The notes beneath the pieces were generated by a model. It was not told where the DNA came from and searched no databases. It was given only the letters and a program-made list of their open reading frames with translations. Source: Streptococcus sp. k-402 (GTDB lineage: Bacteria; Bacillota; Bacilli; Lactobacillales; Streptococcaceae). From it: a stretch of DNA of 64,000 bases. The stretch's first letter is position 1, and each line of letters begins with the position of its first letter. Below are positions 45,403 to 54,569 of this stretch, in pieces. Made by a program: the position numbers and the translations under genes. Where the stretch lies: assembly GCF_013277515.1 (NCBI RefSeq), contig NZ_VMNB01000004.1, positions 88,906-152,905 on the forward strand. The letters run 5' to 3'.

Positions 45403-46371
45403 CCTGTAGGAAATGCGAGTAATTATAGAGGTTTGTATAAGACAATTGATGTAGAAAGGTTTGTATTCAATGATTCAAAGAGGCTCAGAGTTTAGAAAAT
45501 GGGATTTACATATTCATTAATCAAGAATGAAGGTGAGATTTTAGCTAAAATTGAGACATTTGAGAAACAAAGGGACAACTTCAATAAGTTAAAAGAAGAA
45601 ATTATTTCGAAATATAAGGAATACTCTAATATTAGAACTGAATCGTTGAATAATTTCAAAATTGAAGATGATAGTGGAGATAATTTAAAGATTTCAGTCA
45701 ATTTCTCTTTAATTGATTTAGATACTGAATTTGATTATGTGAGTGCTCGAGGTCGTTCGAAGCAAGACTTTATAGAAAAAAATGATAGATTCTTTTGATG
45801 AAGTTGTCGATTCAGTATTTTATGAGGATAGTCTTGTATTTAATGGAAACAGGGACAAATTCAGTCATATTGAACATTTCTTCACTACTAATTTTTACGA
45901 ATATAGTTTTGAGATTGAATATCAAGGTGATAAATTTGAGCAGATGTCTCCTGGTAAAAAAGCGTTTATTGTATTAAAATTAATATTAGAGTTTTCAGAT
46001 AGTAAAATCCCCGTATTAATTGACCAGCCTGAAGATAGTTTAGATAACAGAGCAATATATAGTGAATTGACAAAATACATCAAAAAACTAAAAAGAATCG
46101 ACAAATAATCATAGTTACTCACAATCCTAATATAGTTGTATCTGATGATGCGGAAAATATTATTGTAGCTAATCAGCAATCTGATAATTCTCCGAATCAA
46201 AATGGTAAGAAGTTTGATTATGTAAATGGTGCTTTAGAGAACCGTAATAATGATTCTACATCTGAATTCATACTTCAAAAATACAACATCAGGGAACATG
46301 TATGTGATATTTTGGAAGGTGGAGAAGACGCCTTTATTAAGAGGGAAAATAAATACAGTATTAATGGCTGA
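45403..46371 (+). pseudogene. TrlF-like AAA ATPase, C-terminal remnant with stop and two frameshifts
   Basis: Homology starts at the very end of the nuclease gene: PVGNASNYRGLYKTIDVERF, a TAG at 45493, then MGFTYSLIKNEGEILAKIE. The frame shifts after an A7 run near 45776-45782 (FIEK to MIDSFDEVV), and again in an A5 run near 46091-46095. The last part has the ABC/SMC-like ATPase end: MSPGKKAFIVLKLIL, VLIDQPEDSLDNR (Walker B), IIIVTHNPNIVVSDDAENIIVANQ, REHVCDILEGGEDAF. This arrangement is typical of TrlF-type PHP-ATPase proteins. The N-terminal half with Walker A is gone. Confidence 0.7.
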
Positions 46372-46466
46372 TAATAATTGTATTAATTAAAATGGAGAGC
46401 ATTAATTTATAAAAGACACATGTTTATTTCTAGCAAACAGACTTTTTAAGGAGTTAGGATTGGTCA

Positions 46467-46502
46467 TTGGACTGCCGGGTAATGTGTGGTATAATAAAAG
46501 TT
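46467..46502 (+). promoter_or_regulatory. Leaderless promoter of ylxM-ffh
   Basis: TTGGAC (46467-46472), 17 bp, TATAAT (46490-46495) with TGG extension; seven bases later comes the ATG at 46503. No ribosome site is present. Confidence 0.65.
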
Positions 46503-46835
46503 ATGGAAATTGAAAAAACCAATCGTATGAATGCGCTCTTTGAATTTTATGCAGCGCTTTTGACAGATAAGCAAATGAATTATATCGAGCTCTACTACGC
46601 TGATGATTACAGCCTTGCTGAGATTGCCGAGGAGTTCGGCGTTAGTCGTCAGGCTGTCTATGACAATATCAAGCGAACAGAAAAGATTCTGGAAGATTAT
46701 GAGATGAAATTGCACATGTACTCGGATTACATTGTCCGTAGTCAGATTTTTGACCAGATTTTGGAGCGCTATCCCAAGGATGACTTTCTGCAGGAGCAGA
46801 TAGACATTTTAACAAGCATTGATAATAGAGAATAA
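46503..46835 (+). CDS. ylxM: YlxM family SRP-associated HTH protein
   Basis: The 110-residue protein has a sigma-70 region-4-like helix-turn-helix ([25 protein letters not shown]) and always precedes ffh in Firmicutes. It is reported to bind the signal recognition particle. The start at 46503 (MEIEKTNRM) is chosen by family length and the leaderless promoter; the frame extends 12 codons further upstream through the promoter. Confidence 0.9.
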   Translation: MEIEKTNRMNALFEFYAALLTDKQMNYIELYYADDYSLAEIAEEFGVSRQAVYDNIKRTEKILEDYEMKLHMYSDYIVRSQIFDQILERYPKDDFLQEQIDILTSIDNRE

Positions 46836-46846
46836 GAGGAAGAAAC

Positions 46847-48418
46847 ATGGCATTTGAAAGTTTAACAGAACGTTTACAGAACGTCTTTAAAAATCTACGT
46901 AAAAAAGGAAAAATCTCTGAATCTGATGTCCAAGAGGCAACCAAAGAAATTCGCTTGGCCTTGCTTGAGGCCGACGTTGCTTTACCAGTTGTGAAGGACT
47001 TTATCAAGAAAGTTCGTGAGCGTGCAGTCGGGCATGAGGTCATTGATACCCTTAATCCTGCGCAACAAATTATTAAAATTGTAGATGAGGAACTGACAGC
47101 TGTTTTAGGTTCTGATACGGCAGAAATTATCAAGTCACCTAAGATTCCAACCATCATCATGATGGTCGGTTTGCAAGGGGCTGGTAAAACAACCTTTGCA
47201 GGTAAATTGGCCAACAAACTCAAGAAAGAAGAAAATGCCCGTCCTTTGATGATTGCGGCGGATATTTACCGTCCTGCGGCTATTGACCAGCTGAAGACAC
47301 TGGGGCAACAGATTGATGTGCCGGTTTTCGCTCTTGGGACAGAAGTTCCAGCTGTGGAGATTGTTCGTCAAGGTTTGGCGCAAGCCCAAGCCAATCATAA
47401 CGACTATGTCTTGATTGATACGGCAGGTCGTTTGCAGATTGATGAGCTTCTGATGAATGAGCTTCGTGACGTGAAAGCACTGGCTCAACCAAACGAAATT
47501 CTCCTTGTCGTTGATGCCATGATTGGTCAAGAAGCGGCCAATGTTGCGCGTGAGTTTAATGCTCAGTTGGAAGTTACTGGGGTCATCCTTACCAAGATTG
47601 ATGGCGATACTCGTGGTGGTGCGGCTCTATCTGTTCGTCACATTACTGGAAAACCAATTAAGTTCACTGGTACAGGTGAAAAGATTACGGACATTGAGAC
47701 CTTCCACCCAGACCGTATGTCTAGCCGTATCCTTGGCATGGGGGATATGCTCACTTTGATTGAGAAAGCTTCTCAGGAATACGATGAGCAAAAAGCCCTT
47801 GAAATGGCTGAGAAGATGCGTGAAAACACTTTTGATTTCAATGATTTCATCGATCAGTTGGATCAGGTGCAAAACATGGGGCCGATGGAAGACTTGCTCA
47901 AGATGATTCCAGGTATGGCCAACAACCCAGCCCTTCAAAACATGAAGGTAGATGAACGCCAGATTGCTCGTAAACGTGCTATTGTGTCTTCCATGACACC
48001 TGAAGAACGTGAAAATCCAGATTTGTTAAATCCAAGCCGTCGTCGTCGTATTGCCGCAGGTTCTGGAAATACTTTTGTAGAAGTCAATAAATTTATCAAA
48101 GACTTTAACCAAGCTAAACAACTCATGCAGGGTGTTATGTCTGGGGATATGAACAAAATGATGAAGCAAATGGGAATCAATCCAAACAACCTTCCTAAAA
48201 ATATGCCAAATATGGGAGGAATGGATATGTCTGCCCTTGAAGGAATGATGGGACAAGGCGGTATGCCTGACCTGTCAGCTCTCGGAGGAGCAGGAATGCC
48301 AGATATGAGCCAGATGTTTGGTGGCGGACTAAAAGGTAAAATCGGTGAATTTGCCATGAAACAGTCTATGAAACGCATGGCGAATAAAATGAAGAAAGCT
48401 AAGAAGAAACGCAAGTAA
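46847..48418 (+). CDS. ffh: Signal recognition particle GTPase Ffh
   Basis: The 523-residue protein has the N domain, the G domain (GLQGAGKTTFAGKLA, DTAGRLQ, TKIDGDTRGGAA) and a Met-rich M domain (~300-523) that binds 4.5S RNA and signal peptides. The C-terminus is extended by Met/Gly-rich repeats and a lysine-rich end. It delivers membrane proteins co-translationally. GAGGAAG site 6 nt before the ATG; 11 nt after ylxM. Confidence 0.95.
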   Translation: MAFESLTERLQNVFKNLRKKGKISESDVQEATKEIRLALLEADVALPVVKDFIKKVRERAVGHEVIDTLNPAQQIIKIVDEELTAVLGSDTAEIIKSPKIPTIIMMVGLQGAGKTTFAGKLANKLKKEENARPLMIAADIYRPAAIDQLKTLGQQIDVPVFALGTEVPAVEIVRQGLAQAQANHNDYVLIDTAGRLQIDELLMNELRDVKALAQPNEILLVVDAMIGQEAANVAREFNAQLEVTGVILTKIDGDTRGGAALSVRHITGKPIKFTGTGEKITDIETFHPDRMSSRILGMGDMLTLIEKASQEYDEQKALEMAEKMRENTFDFNDFIDQLDQVQNMGPMEDLLKMIPGMANNPALQNMKVDERQIARKRAIVSSMTPEERENPDLLNPSRRRRIAAGSGNTFVEVNKFIKDFNQAKQLMQGVMSGDMNKMMKQMGINPNNLPKNMPNMGGMDMSALEGMMGQGGMPDLSALGGAGMPDMSQMFGGGLKGKIGEFAMKQSMKRMANKMKKAKKKRK

Positions 48419-48456
48419 GACAAGAGATTGAGCCAAATAAAGCAAATATTATAACA

Positions 48457-48506
48457 AAATGCATAGTATCAAGGTTTATGTGAATACCTGATATTATGCG
48501 TTTTTT
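48457..48506 (+). terminator. Terminator of ylxM-ffh
   Basis: AATGCATAGTATCAAGGT pairs with ACCTGATATTATGCGTTTTTT, with a few mismatches. Confidence 0.75.
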
Positions 48507-48551
48507 GATTTTAATAATTTTGTTAAGACACTTTTATTATGATATACGAAA

Positions 48552-48713
48552 AAGAGTCTGGGACAAAAGTCTAACCTTAAATATAAAAAGCGAACAAAAC
48601 AAGTTATCTGACACTCAGAATTCTGTCTTGTTCGCTTTTTTGTCTAACCTATCGATTTTAAAAATTTATAATAAAGAATTCCTAAAATCAAAATCTTTTT
48701 GTCCCAGACTCTT
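48552..48713. repeat. MITE-like element with 17-bp terminal inverted repeats
   Basis: AAGAGTCTGGGACAAAA (48552-48568) and TTTTGTCCCAGACTCTT (48697-48713) are perfect inverted repeats 162 bp apart. Inside is a terminator-like hairpin AAAAAGCGAACAA/CTTGTTCGCTTTTTT (48596-48640). There is no ORF. A related left end (GAGGCTGGGAAAAAGTC) lies at 23039 after vicX. Confidence 0.75.
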
Positions 48714-48729
48714 AGGTGTATTTAGATTC

Positions 48730-48993
48730 TTAATCTTTATTTTCGTATGGCAAGATCAAATTCAAGATGATTCCTGTCATAGCTGATAAGGCAGTTCCTG
48801 AAAGGGTAACTGGACCGAGTTTAAGGATAGCTCCTCCAAGTCCAAGAACCAACATAGCACTTGCGATGATGAGGTTACGCATTTGAGCGAAGTCAACACG
48901 TTCTTTAATCAAGACTTTCAAACCGTTGCTGGCGATAACTCCATATAGAAGGATTGACATACCACCAAGTACAGTTGACAAAGAGCCAAAAAA
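48730..48993 (-). pseudogene. Uracil permease (PyrP/UraA) C-terminal fragment
   Basis: Read leftward, the ~85 residues GSLSTVLGGMSILLYGVIAS, KERVDFAQMRNLIIASAML and LSGTALSAMTGIILNLILP match the last membrane helices of nucleobase:cation symporters of the uracil permease group. The first ~340 residues are missing; the sequence runs instead into the flavin reductase gene. A start codon overlapping that gene's stop (TAATG) is fortuitous. Confidence 0.75.
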
Positions 48994-49022
48994 GGAACCA
49001 TAAAGGTTCCTAAAAACTATCA

Positions 49023-50261
49023 TTAGTAACTTGCACCGGCTGTAGCGTCTGCGCCACCACCGTGGCCTCCAGCATCACCTGCATCAGAAGCTCCAGATGT
49101 TGCATCTGCTCCGCCATGTCCTCCAGCAGGAGCTGCAGCATTTCCACCAACTAGACGTTGACCAGTTGTTTCTAAGTACCAATCAAGCCATGGTTGGAAA
49201 TTAAAGATAATTTCATTAATTCCAGCATATGAACCATCTGGGTAGTACATTGCCTTGTAGTTATGTGTATTAATAACACCTTCTGGTGTTCCTGGTACAA
49301 TTGTACGGACATATTCTTGATCTCCGTTACGTAGTACACCGACAACCCATTCAACGTTTTTCATTCTTGCAGGTGGTAGAGAAGCATGTACTGTTCCTAG
49401 TCGGCTACCTGCTTGAACGCGCACACGTTTACCATACATTGTGTTTGGATCTTGGTGGGCGTTATTGTAGTACAAGAATTGGTTATTATCATCCGCATAT
49501 GTCAACTCAAATGGCATTGCCTTCAAGAACATATCAATTTGGTTAACTGTCAAGATACCGTGGTCTAATTTAACGTAAGTATCTCCAGAAACAGCTCCAA
49601 CAAGCTCAGCTGCTTTTTCTACCCATTCAGGATCATCAGGGTCAACTCCTTGAATGGTAGTTGCGATTGGATTTGTACAATATAAATCTTCTGGTGCGAT
49701 TGGTTTTGGTTTTTTCAATTTTGAAACGACTCCCACATATTTTACAAAGTTGTCTAAACATGTTTCAAGGAAATTAACAGTTCCTTCATTTGTGATATTT
49801 CCATCAACATCAAAGGCTTCTTTGGCTTTACCAAGAAGGAATTCGTTACCAGGAAGTGTGTAGGCATTGACACCTGGAGCGTCAAGAATCTTACGAAGGT
49901 GAACTTGGGCACGAGAAGTACCTTGGTCATAGTAAGATGCTCCCACAATCATGACTGGTTTGTTTTCAAATGGATGAACTTCGTATGAAAGCCATTCAAG
50001 AACAGATTTAAGAGAAGCTGAGATTGTGTGGTTGTGCTCAGGAGTAGCGATGATGACACCATCAGCACGCGTAATTTTGTTATATAAATAACGTAATTGG
50101 AAACTTTCATCCCATTTTTCGTCTTGGTTAAACATTGGAACTTCGTCAATTTCGAGAACTTCTAATTCAAATTTGAGTTTGAAGTGGCGACGGATAAATT
50201 CCAAGAGCTTACGGTTATATGATTGATCGTAGTTTGATCCTACAAGTCCAACAAATTTCAT
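49023..50261 (-). CDS. NADPH-dependent FMN reductase with extra domain and putative flavinylated tail
   Basis: The 412-residue protein has an N-terminal flavodoxin-like FMN reductase domain (~1-180; GLVGSNYDQSYNRKLL, TPEHNHTISASLKSVLEWLS, GASYYDQGTSRAQ), a middle region (~200-365) with a PAS-like part (MPFELTYADDNNQFLYYN, GTVHASLPPARMKNVEW), and a Gly/Ala/His-rich tail (~371-412). The tail has DATSGAS (386-392) and DATAGAS (405-411), which look like ApbE flavin-transfer sites. There is no signal peptide. apbE is two genes upstream in the same operon. The family is related to azoreductase/chromate-reductase-like enzymes; the electron acceptor is unknown. Confidence 0.8.
   Translation of the reverse strand: MKFVGLVGSNYDQSYNRKLLEFIRRHFKLKFELEVLEIDEVPMFNQDEKWDESFQLRYLYNKITRADGVIIATPEHNHTISASLKSVLEWLSYEVHPFENKPVMIVGASYYDQGTSRAQVHLRKILDAPGVNAYTLPGNEFLLGKAKEAFDVDGNITNEGTVNFLETCLDNFVKYVGVVSKLKKPKPIAPEDLYCTNPIATTIQGVDPDDPEWVEKAAELVGAVSGDTYVKLDHGILTVNQIDMFLKAMPFELTYADDNNQFLYYNNAHQDPNTMYGKRVRVQAGSRLGTVHASLPPARMKNVEWVVGVLRNGDQEYVRTIVPGTPEGVINTHNYKAMYYPDGSYAGINEIIFNFQPWLDWYLETTGQRLVGGNAAAPAGGHGGADATSGASDAGDAGGHGGGADATAGASY
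49029..49106 (-). other. Two ApbE-type flavinylation motifs in the reductase tail
   Basis: 49086-49106 encodes DATSGAS and 49029-49049 encodes DATAGAS, separated by a Gly/Asp/His spacer. ApbE attaches FMN to the last Ser/Thr of motifs of the form D-x-x-[ST]-G-A-[ST] in NqrC, RnfG and FMN-binding domains. The first copy fits this pattern exactly, the second has Ala in place of Ser/Thr. Confidence 0.55.
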
Positions 50262-50279
50262 TCTTTTTGGTCTCCTATC

Positions 50280-50885
50280 TTACAAATTTTCCCAGTCAAA
50301 GTCTTCAGCATCTTTGCGAAGTAGAGCTTGTGCATTGCGCAATTTTTCTGTGATTTTTACAAAGATACGGAAGTCGTCAAAAGTAGCATCCAGTTTTTTG
50401 ATAACATCAAGATCTACTAGGTCTCCGCTTGGGTTGAAGGCTTGAAGAGAATGTGAAAGCAAGAATTCATCTGGAAGGACACTTGCTTTAATTTCTGGAG
50501 CATTCAAGATTTGGCGAAGTTGCATTTGAGCACGTGATGAACCAAGCGTACCGTAAGAAGCACCAGTAATCATGATTGGCTTGTTCAAAAGTGGGTAAAT
50601 ACCATATGACAACCAAGCAAGAGCGCTCATCAAAACAGCTGGGATAGAGTGGTCATACTCAGGAGTACCGATAATAACGCCATCTGCCTCTTCGATTTTA
50701 GCAGCAATTTCCAATATTTCAGCAGGTACTTGCTTGTCAGCTGGTTTATTGAAGACAGGAATGTCTTTGATTTCAACAAGTTCAATTTCAGCTTTTTCAG
50801 CAAAGTGTTTTTGCATGTATTGAAGCAATTGACGGTTTGTAGAACGTTTTGAATTTGTTCCAACAATAGCAATAAGTTTTAACAT
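50280..50885 (-). CDS. NADPH-dependent FMN reductase (small)
   Basis: The 201-residue protein is a single flavodoxin-like FMN reductase domain (AIVGTNSKRSTNRQLLQYM, GTPEYDHSIPAVLMSALAWLSYG, ASYGTLGSSRAQMQLRQIL), a paralogue of the N-terminal domain of its neighbour. It is 18 nt from the larger gene. It may reduce FMN for, or pass electrons to, the flavinylated tail; this is inference. Confidence 0.85.
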   Translation of the reverse strand: MLKLIAIVGTNSKRSTNRQLLQYMQKHFAEKAEIELVEIKDIPVFNKPADKQVPAEILEIAAKIEEADGVIIGTPEYDHSIPAVLMSALAWLSYGIYPLLNKPIMITGASYGTLGSSRAQMQLRQILNAPEIKASVLPDEFLLSHSLQAFNPSGDLVDLDVIKKLDATFDDFRIFVKITEKLRNAQALLRKDAEDFDWENL

Positions 50886-50944
50886 GAGATTTCCTTTCTC
50901 TTTTTACATAATACAATTTTAAAACTCTATTGAAACAGTTGTCT

Positions 50945-51868
50945 CTATAGAGTAGGAATTCCTGAAGAACAGCTTAGATGACCTTCCTTATCAATCAGAA
51001 TCGCTTCGATTCCCTCCAAACTTTCGACTTGCCAAAGGATAGAAGCAGGTCTTTCTCCAAAGAGTCGAGTTGTCCAGATTTCACCATCAACTGACTTATC
51101 AGAGATGATTGTGAGACTAGCGAGTTCTGTTTCAACAGGATATCCTGTCTGGCTGTCAAAAATGTGATGGTAATCTTGTCCATCGACGGTCAGGTGACGT
51201 TCATAAATACCTGAAGTCACGACAGATTGATTGACAACGGGGATGGTCATTAAGTGATTTCCCCTCGGATTGGCTGGGTCTTGAATCCCGATTTGCCAAG
51301 GTTTATCCCCTCTTGCCTGATTTTTTCCAATGGTCAGGATATTCCCTCCCAGATTGATCAAGGCAGATGTCACTCCCTCTTCTCTCAGAAATTGGGCAAC
51401 TTTATCCGCACTATAACCTTTGGCTAGACAACCAAGATCGATCTTCATTCCTTTCTGTTTCAAGAACACAGTGGAAGCAGAAGAATCTAACTCGATATAG
51501 TAAGGATTGATTAGAGGTAGCACCGATTCAATTTCTTGAGGTTGGGCCACTTTGGCATCTGAAAAACCGATGCGCCAGGTTTGAATTAGGGGACCAATGC
51601 TGATATTGAGATGGCTAGAGGGTGCTAGGCTATGCTCTAACCCAAGTGAAATCAGTTCAAACAGGTCTGGATGAACTTTGACTGGAGTTATTCCAGCTTG
51701 ATGATTGATTTCCATCAACTCAGATTCCTGACTATTGGCATTGAAGCGGTATTCTAGCGTTTTGAGCAAGTCAAAGGATTTTTGGAGCAAGCTATCGGCT
51801 CGCTCATCTACTAATGAAATAGTGATAGTAGTCCCCATTAGCCGTTCGGAATGTGAACTCAGAGGCAA
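50945..51868 (-). CDS. apbE: ApbE-type FAD:protein FMN transferase, cytoplasmic form
   Basis: The 307-residue enzyme has the ApbE motifs LMGTTITIS, IDLGCLAKGYSADKV, LINLGGNILTIG and HHIFDSQTGYPVE with the Asp for Mg. It moves FMN from FAD to Ser/Thr of target proteins. There is no signal peptide or lipobox, unlike exported ApbE, so the target should be cytoplasmic. Start TTG at 51868 is preferred because AAAGGAG lies 8 nt upstream; the open frame goes 16 codons further to a TTG without a site. It is the first gene of the three-gene flavin operon. Confidence 0.88.
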   Translation of the reverse strand: MPLSSHSERLMGTTITISLVDERADSLLQKSFDLLKTLEYRFNANSQESELMEINHQAGITPVKVHPDLFELISLGLEHSLAPSSHLNISIGPLIQTWRIGFSDAKVAQPQEIESVLPLINPYYIELDSSASTVFLKQKGMKIDLGCLAKGYSADKVAQFLREEGVTSALINLGGNILTIGKNQARGDKPWQIGIQDPANPRGNHLMTIPVVNQSVVTSGIYERHLTVDGQDYHHIFDSQTGYPVETELASLTIISDKSVDGEIWTTRLFGERPASILWQVESLEGIEAILIDKEGHLSCSSGIPTL

Positions 51869-51957
51869 GCTACCAACTCCTTTCTCTTGTAGAAAATAAG
51901 TTGTAATATCAAGCAATTATCTAAATTGAAGCCCTTACATTTTATTTTCACGTTATT

Positions 51958-51986
51958 AGAATACCATAAAGTTAGACTTTTCACAA
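51958..51986 (-). promoter_or_regulatory. Promoter of the apbE-reductase operon
   Basis: Read leftward: TTGTGA (51986-51981), 17-bp spacer, TATTCT (51963-51958) with TGG extension. Confidence 0.6.
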
Positions 51987-52096
51987 ATAAAATTTGGAAA
52001 AAGTCAAGAAATATGCTCATAAAATTCATGAGGCTTGAAATCAGGATAAATGGGGAATTATTTTTGATAAAAAATGCTGAAATAATAGGAAAACCC

Positions 52097-52125
52097 TTGT
52101 AAACGCTAACAGTAAATGTTATACT
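52097..52125 (+). promoter_or_regulatory. nox promoter overlapped by a CcpA cre site
   Basis: TTGTAA (52097-52102), 17 bp, TATACT (52120-52125) with TG extension. TGTAAACGCTAACA (52098-52111) fits the cre consensus TGNNANCGNTNNCA at all fixed positions and covers the -35, so CcpA should repress. Confidence 0.75.
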
Positions 52126-52162
52126 AGAAGGGTAAATTTAAAATTGAAGGTAGGAATTTTTT

Positions 52163-53542
52163 ATGAGTAAAATCGTTGTAGTCGGTGCTAACCACGCTGG
52201 TACAGCATGTATCAATACCATGTTGGATAATTTTGGAAATGAGAACGAAATTGTTGTATTTGACCAAAACTCTAACATCTCATTCCTAGGATGTGGAATG
52301 GCTCTTTGGATTGGTGAACAAATTGACGGTGCTGAAGGCTTGTTCTATTCTGATAAAGAAAAATTAGAAGCTAAAGGTGCTAAGGTTTACATGAACTCAC
52401 CAGTTCTTTCAATCGACTATGATAACAAAGTAGTTACAGCGGAAGTTGAAGGAAAAGAGCACAAAGAATCATACGAAAAATTGATTTTCGCTACAGGTTC
52501 TACACCAATCTTGCCACCGATCGAAGGTGTTGAAATTGTTAAGGGTAACCGCGAATTCAAAGCGACTCTTGAAAATGTTCAATTTGTTAAGTTGTACCAA
52601 AACGCAGAAGAAGTCATCGAAAAACTTGCTGACAAGAGCAAACACCTAGATCGCATCGCTGTTGTTGGTGGTGGTTATATCGGTGTTGAACTTGCTGAAG
52701 CCTTCGAGCGTCTTGGAAAAGAGGTTGTCCTTGTTGACATCGTTGATACTGTCTTGAACGGTTACTATGACAAAGACTTCACACAAATGATGGCGAAGAA
52801 CTTGGAAGACCACAATATCCGCTTGGCACTTGGTCAAACTGTTAAAGCAATCGAAGGTGACGGTAAAGTTGAACGCTTGATTACTGACAAAGAAAGCTTT
52901 GATGTGGATATGGTTGTTCTTGCAGTTGGTTTCCGTCCAAACACGTCACTTGCTGATGGTAAGATTGAACTCTTCCGCAACGGTGCTTTCCTTGTAGATA
53001 AGAAACAAGAAACTTCAATTCCAGGTGTATTTGCAGTTGGTGACTGTGCGACTGTCTATGACAACGCTCGTAAAGACACTAGCTACATTGCCCTTGCTTC
53101 AAATGCTGTTCGTACTGGTATCGTTGGTGCCTACAATGCTTGTGGCCATGAATTGGAAGGTATCGGTGTTCAAGGTTCAAACGGTATCTCTATCTACGGT
53201 CTTCACATGGTTTCAACTGGTTTGACTCTTGAAAAAGCGAAAGCTGCTGGTTACAATGCGACTGAAACAGGCTTTAACGATCTTCAAAAACCAGAATTCA
53301 TGAAACATGACAACCATGAAGTAGCAATCAAGATTGTCTTTGACAAAGATAGCCGTGAAATTCTTGGTGCACAAATGGTTTCACACGATTCTGCAATCAG
53401 TATGGGAATCCACATGTTCTCACTTGCTATCCAAGAGCATGTAACAATTGATAAATTGGCATTGACAGACCTCTTCTTCTTGCCACACTTCAACAAACCA
53501 TACAACTACATCACAATGGCTGCTCTTACAGCTGAAAAATAA
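52163..53542 (+). CDS. nox: Water-forming NADH oxidase
   Basis: The 459-residue flavoprotein reduces O2 to water with NADH. It has the N-terminal FAD site ([14 protein letters not shown]), the single redox cysteine Cys44 ([10 protein letters not shown]), the NADH site ([16 protein letters not shown]) and the FAD site VFAVGDCA. It removes oxygen and recycles NAD+ in streptococci and so limits peroxide made by SpxB. The divergent neighbour is the flavin operon. Confidence 0.95.
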   Translation: MSKIVVVGANHAGTACINTMLDNFGNENEIVVFDQNSNISFLGCGMALWIGEQIDGAEGLFYSDKEKLEAKGAKVYMNSPVLSIDYDNKVVTAEVEGKEHKESYEKLIFATGSTPILPPIEGVEIVKGNREFKATLENVQFVKLYQNAEEVIEKLADKSKHLDRIAVVGGGYIGVELAEAFERLGKEVVLVDIVDTVLNGYYDKDFTQMMAKNLEDHNIRLALGQTVKAIEGDGKVERLITDKESFDVDMVVLAVGFRPNTSLADGKIELFRNGAFLVDKKQETSIPGVFAVGDCATVYDNARKDTSYIALASNAVRTGIVGAYNACGHELEGIGVQGSNGISIYGLHMVSTGLTLEKAKAAGYNATETGFNDLQKPEFMKHDNHEVAIKIVFDKDSREILGAQMVSHDSAISMGIHMFSLAIQEHVTIDKLALTDLFFLPHFNKPYNYITMAALTAEK

Positions 53543-53693
53543 AAATGAATGAGCTATCTGGCCTTAAGTTAAGGTCAGATAATTTTTTAGATAATCTATA
53601 CCCATACAATTACGATTTTTTTATCTTGTGATTCATTCTAATCTAACTTAAAATGAAATGGTAGCTACCAATACAAATAATGAGGATAAAGAA

Positions 53694-54569
53694 ATGACTG
53701 AAAATCGTTATGAATTAAATAAAAACTTGGCGCAGATGCTCAAAGGTGGGGTTATCATGGACGTTCAAAATCCTGAACAGGCCCGTATTGCAGAGGCTGC
53801 TGGTGCGGCAGCTGTTATGGCCTTGGAGAGGATTCCAGCTGATATTCGTGCAGCTGGTGGAGTTTCCCGCATGAGTGATCCAAAGATGATTAAGGAAATC
53901 CAAGAAGCGGTTAGTATTCCAGTAATGGCTAAGGTCAGAATCGGGCATTTTGTGGAAGCTCAAATTTTAGAGGCTATTGAAATTGACTATATCGATGAGA
54001 GTGAGGTTTTATCTCCAGCTGACGACCGTTTCCATGTGGACAAAAAAGAATTCCAAGTTCCTTTTGTATGTGGGGCTAAGGACTTGGGTGAAGCCTTGCG
54101 TCGTATCGCTGAAGGTGCTTCTATGATTCGTACAAAAGGAGAACCGGGTACAGGAGATATTGTCCAAGCTGTTCGTCATATGCGTATGATGAATCAGGAA
54201 ATTCGCCGTATTCAAAACCTACGTGAGGACGAACTTTATGTTGCTGCCAAGGAATTGCAAGTCCCTGTAGAATTGGTTCAATACGTCCATGAACATGGGA
54301 AATTGCCAGTTGTAAACTTTGCGGCTGGAGGCGTTGCAACGCCAGCAGATGCGGCGTTAATGATGCAATTAGGGGCAGAAGGTGTATTTGTCGGTTCAGG
54401 TATTTTCAAGTCAGGAGATCCTGTTAAACGAGCGAGCGCCATTGTTAAGGCTGTGACTAATTTCAGAAATCCTCAAATCCTAGCTCAAATCTCTGAAGAT
54501 TTAGGAGAAGCCATGGTTGGTATCAATGAAAATGAGATCCAAATTCTCATGGCTGAGCGAGGAAAATAG
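53694..54569 (+). CDS. pdxS: Pyridoxal 5'-phosphate synthase subunit PdxS
   Basis: The 291-residue TIM-barrel enzyme makes PLP from ribose 5-phosphate, glyceraldehyde 3-phosphate and ammonia from PdxT. It is recognised by [25 protein letters not shown] start region (GVIMDVQN), [12 protein letters not shown] with the catalytic Lys, and the phosphate loop [20 protein letters not shown]. Start 53694 (MTENRYELN) is set by the family N-terminus and GAGGATAAAG site; the frame reaches 12 codons further. Confidence 0.95.
   Translation: MTENRYELNKNLAQMLKGGVIMDVQNPEQARIAEAAGAAAVMALERIPADIRAAGGVSRMSDPKMIKEIQEAVSIPVMAKVRIGHFVEAQILEAIEIDYIDESEVLSPADDRFHVDKKEFQVPFVCGAKDLGEALRRIAEGASMIRTKGEPGTGDIVQAVRHMRMMNQEIRRIQNLREDELYVAAKELQVPVELVQYVHEHGKLPVVNFAAGGVATPADAALMMQLGAEGVFVGSGIFKSGDPVKRASAIVKAVTNFRNPQILAQISEDLGEAMVGINENEIQILMAERGK

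Noticed and set aside
45795..45977. Small plus-strand frame of 60 codons inside the ATPase remnant
   Set aside because: Shadow frame of the remnant; no homology and no ribosome site.
51869..51916. Earlier TTG start for apbE that would add 16 residues
   Set aside because: No ribosome site before it, while AAAGGAG lies before the TTG at 51868.
53658..53693. Earlier start for pdxS
   Set aside because: The extra 12 residues are not part of the PdxS family and have no ribosome site; GAGGATAAAG points to 53694.
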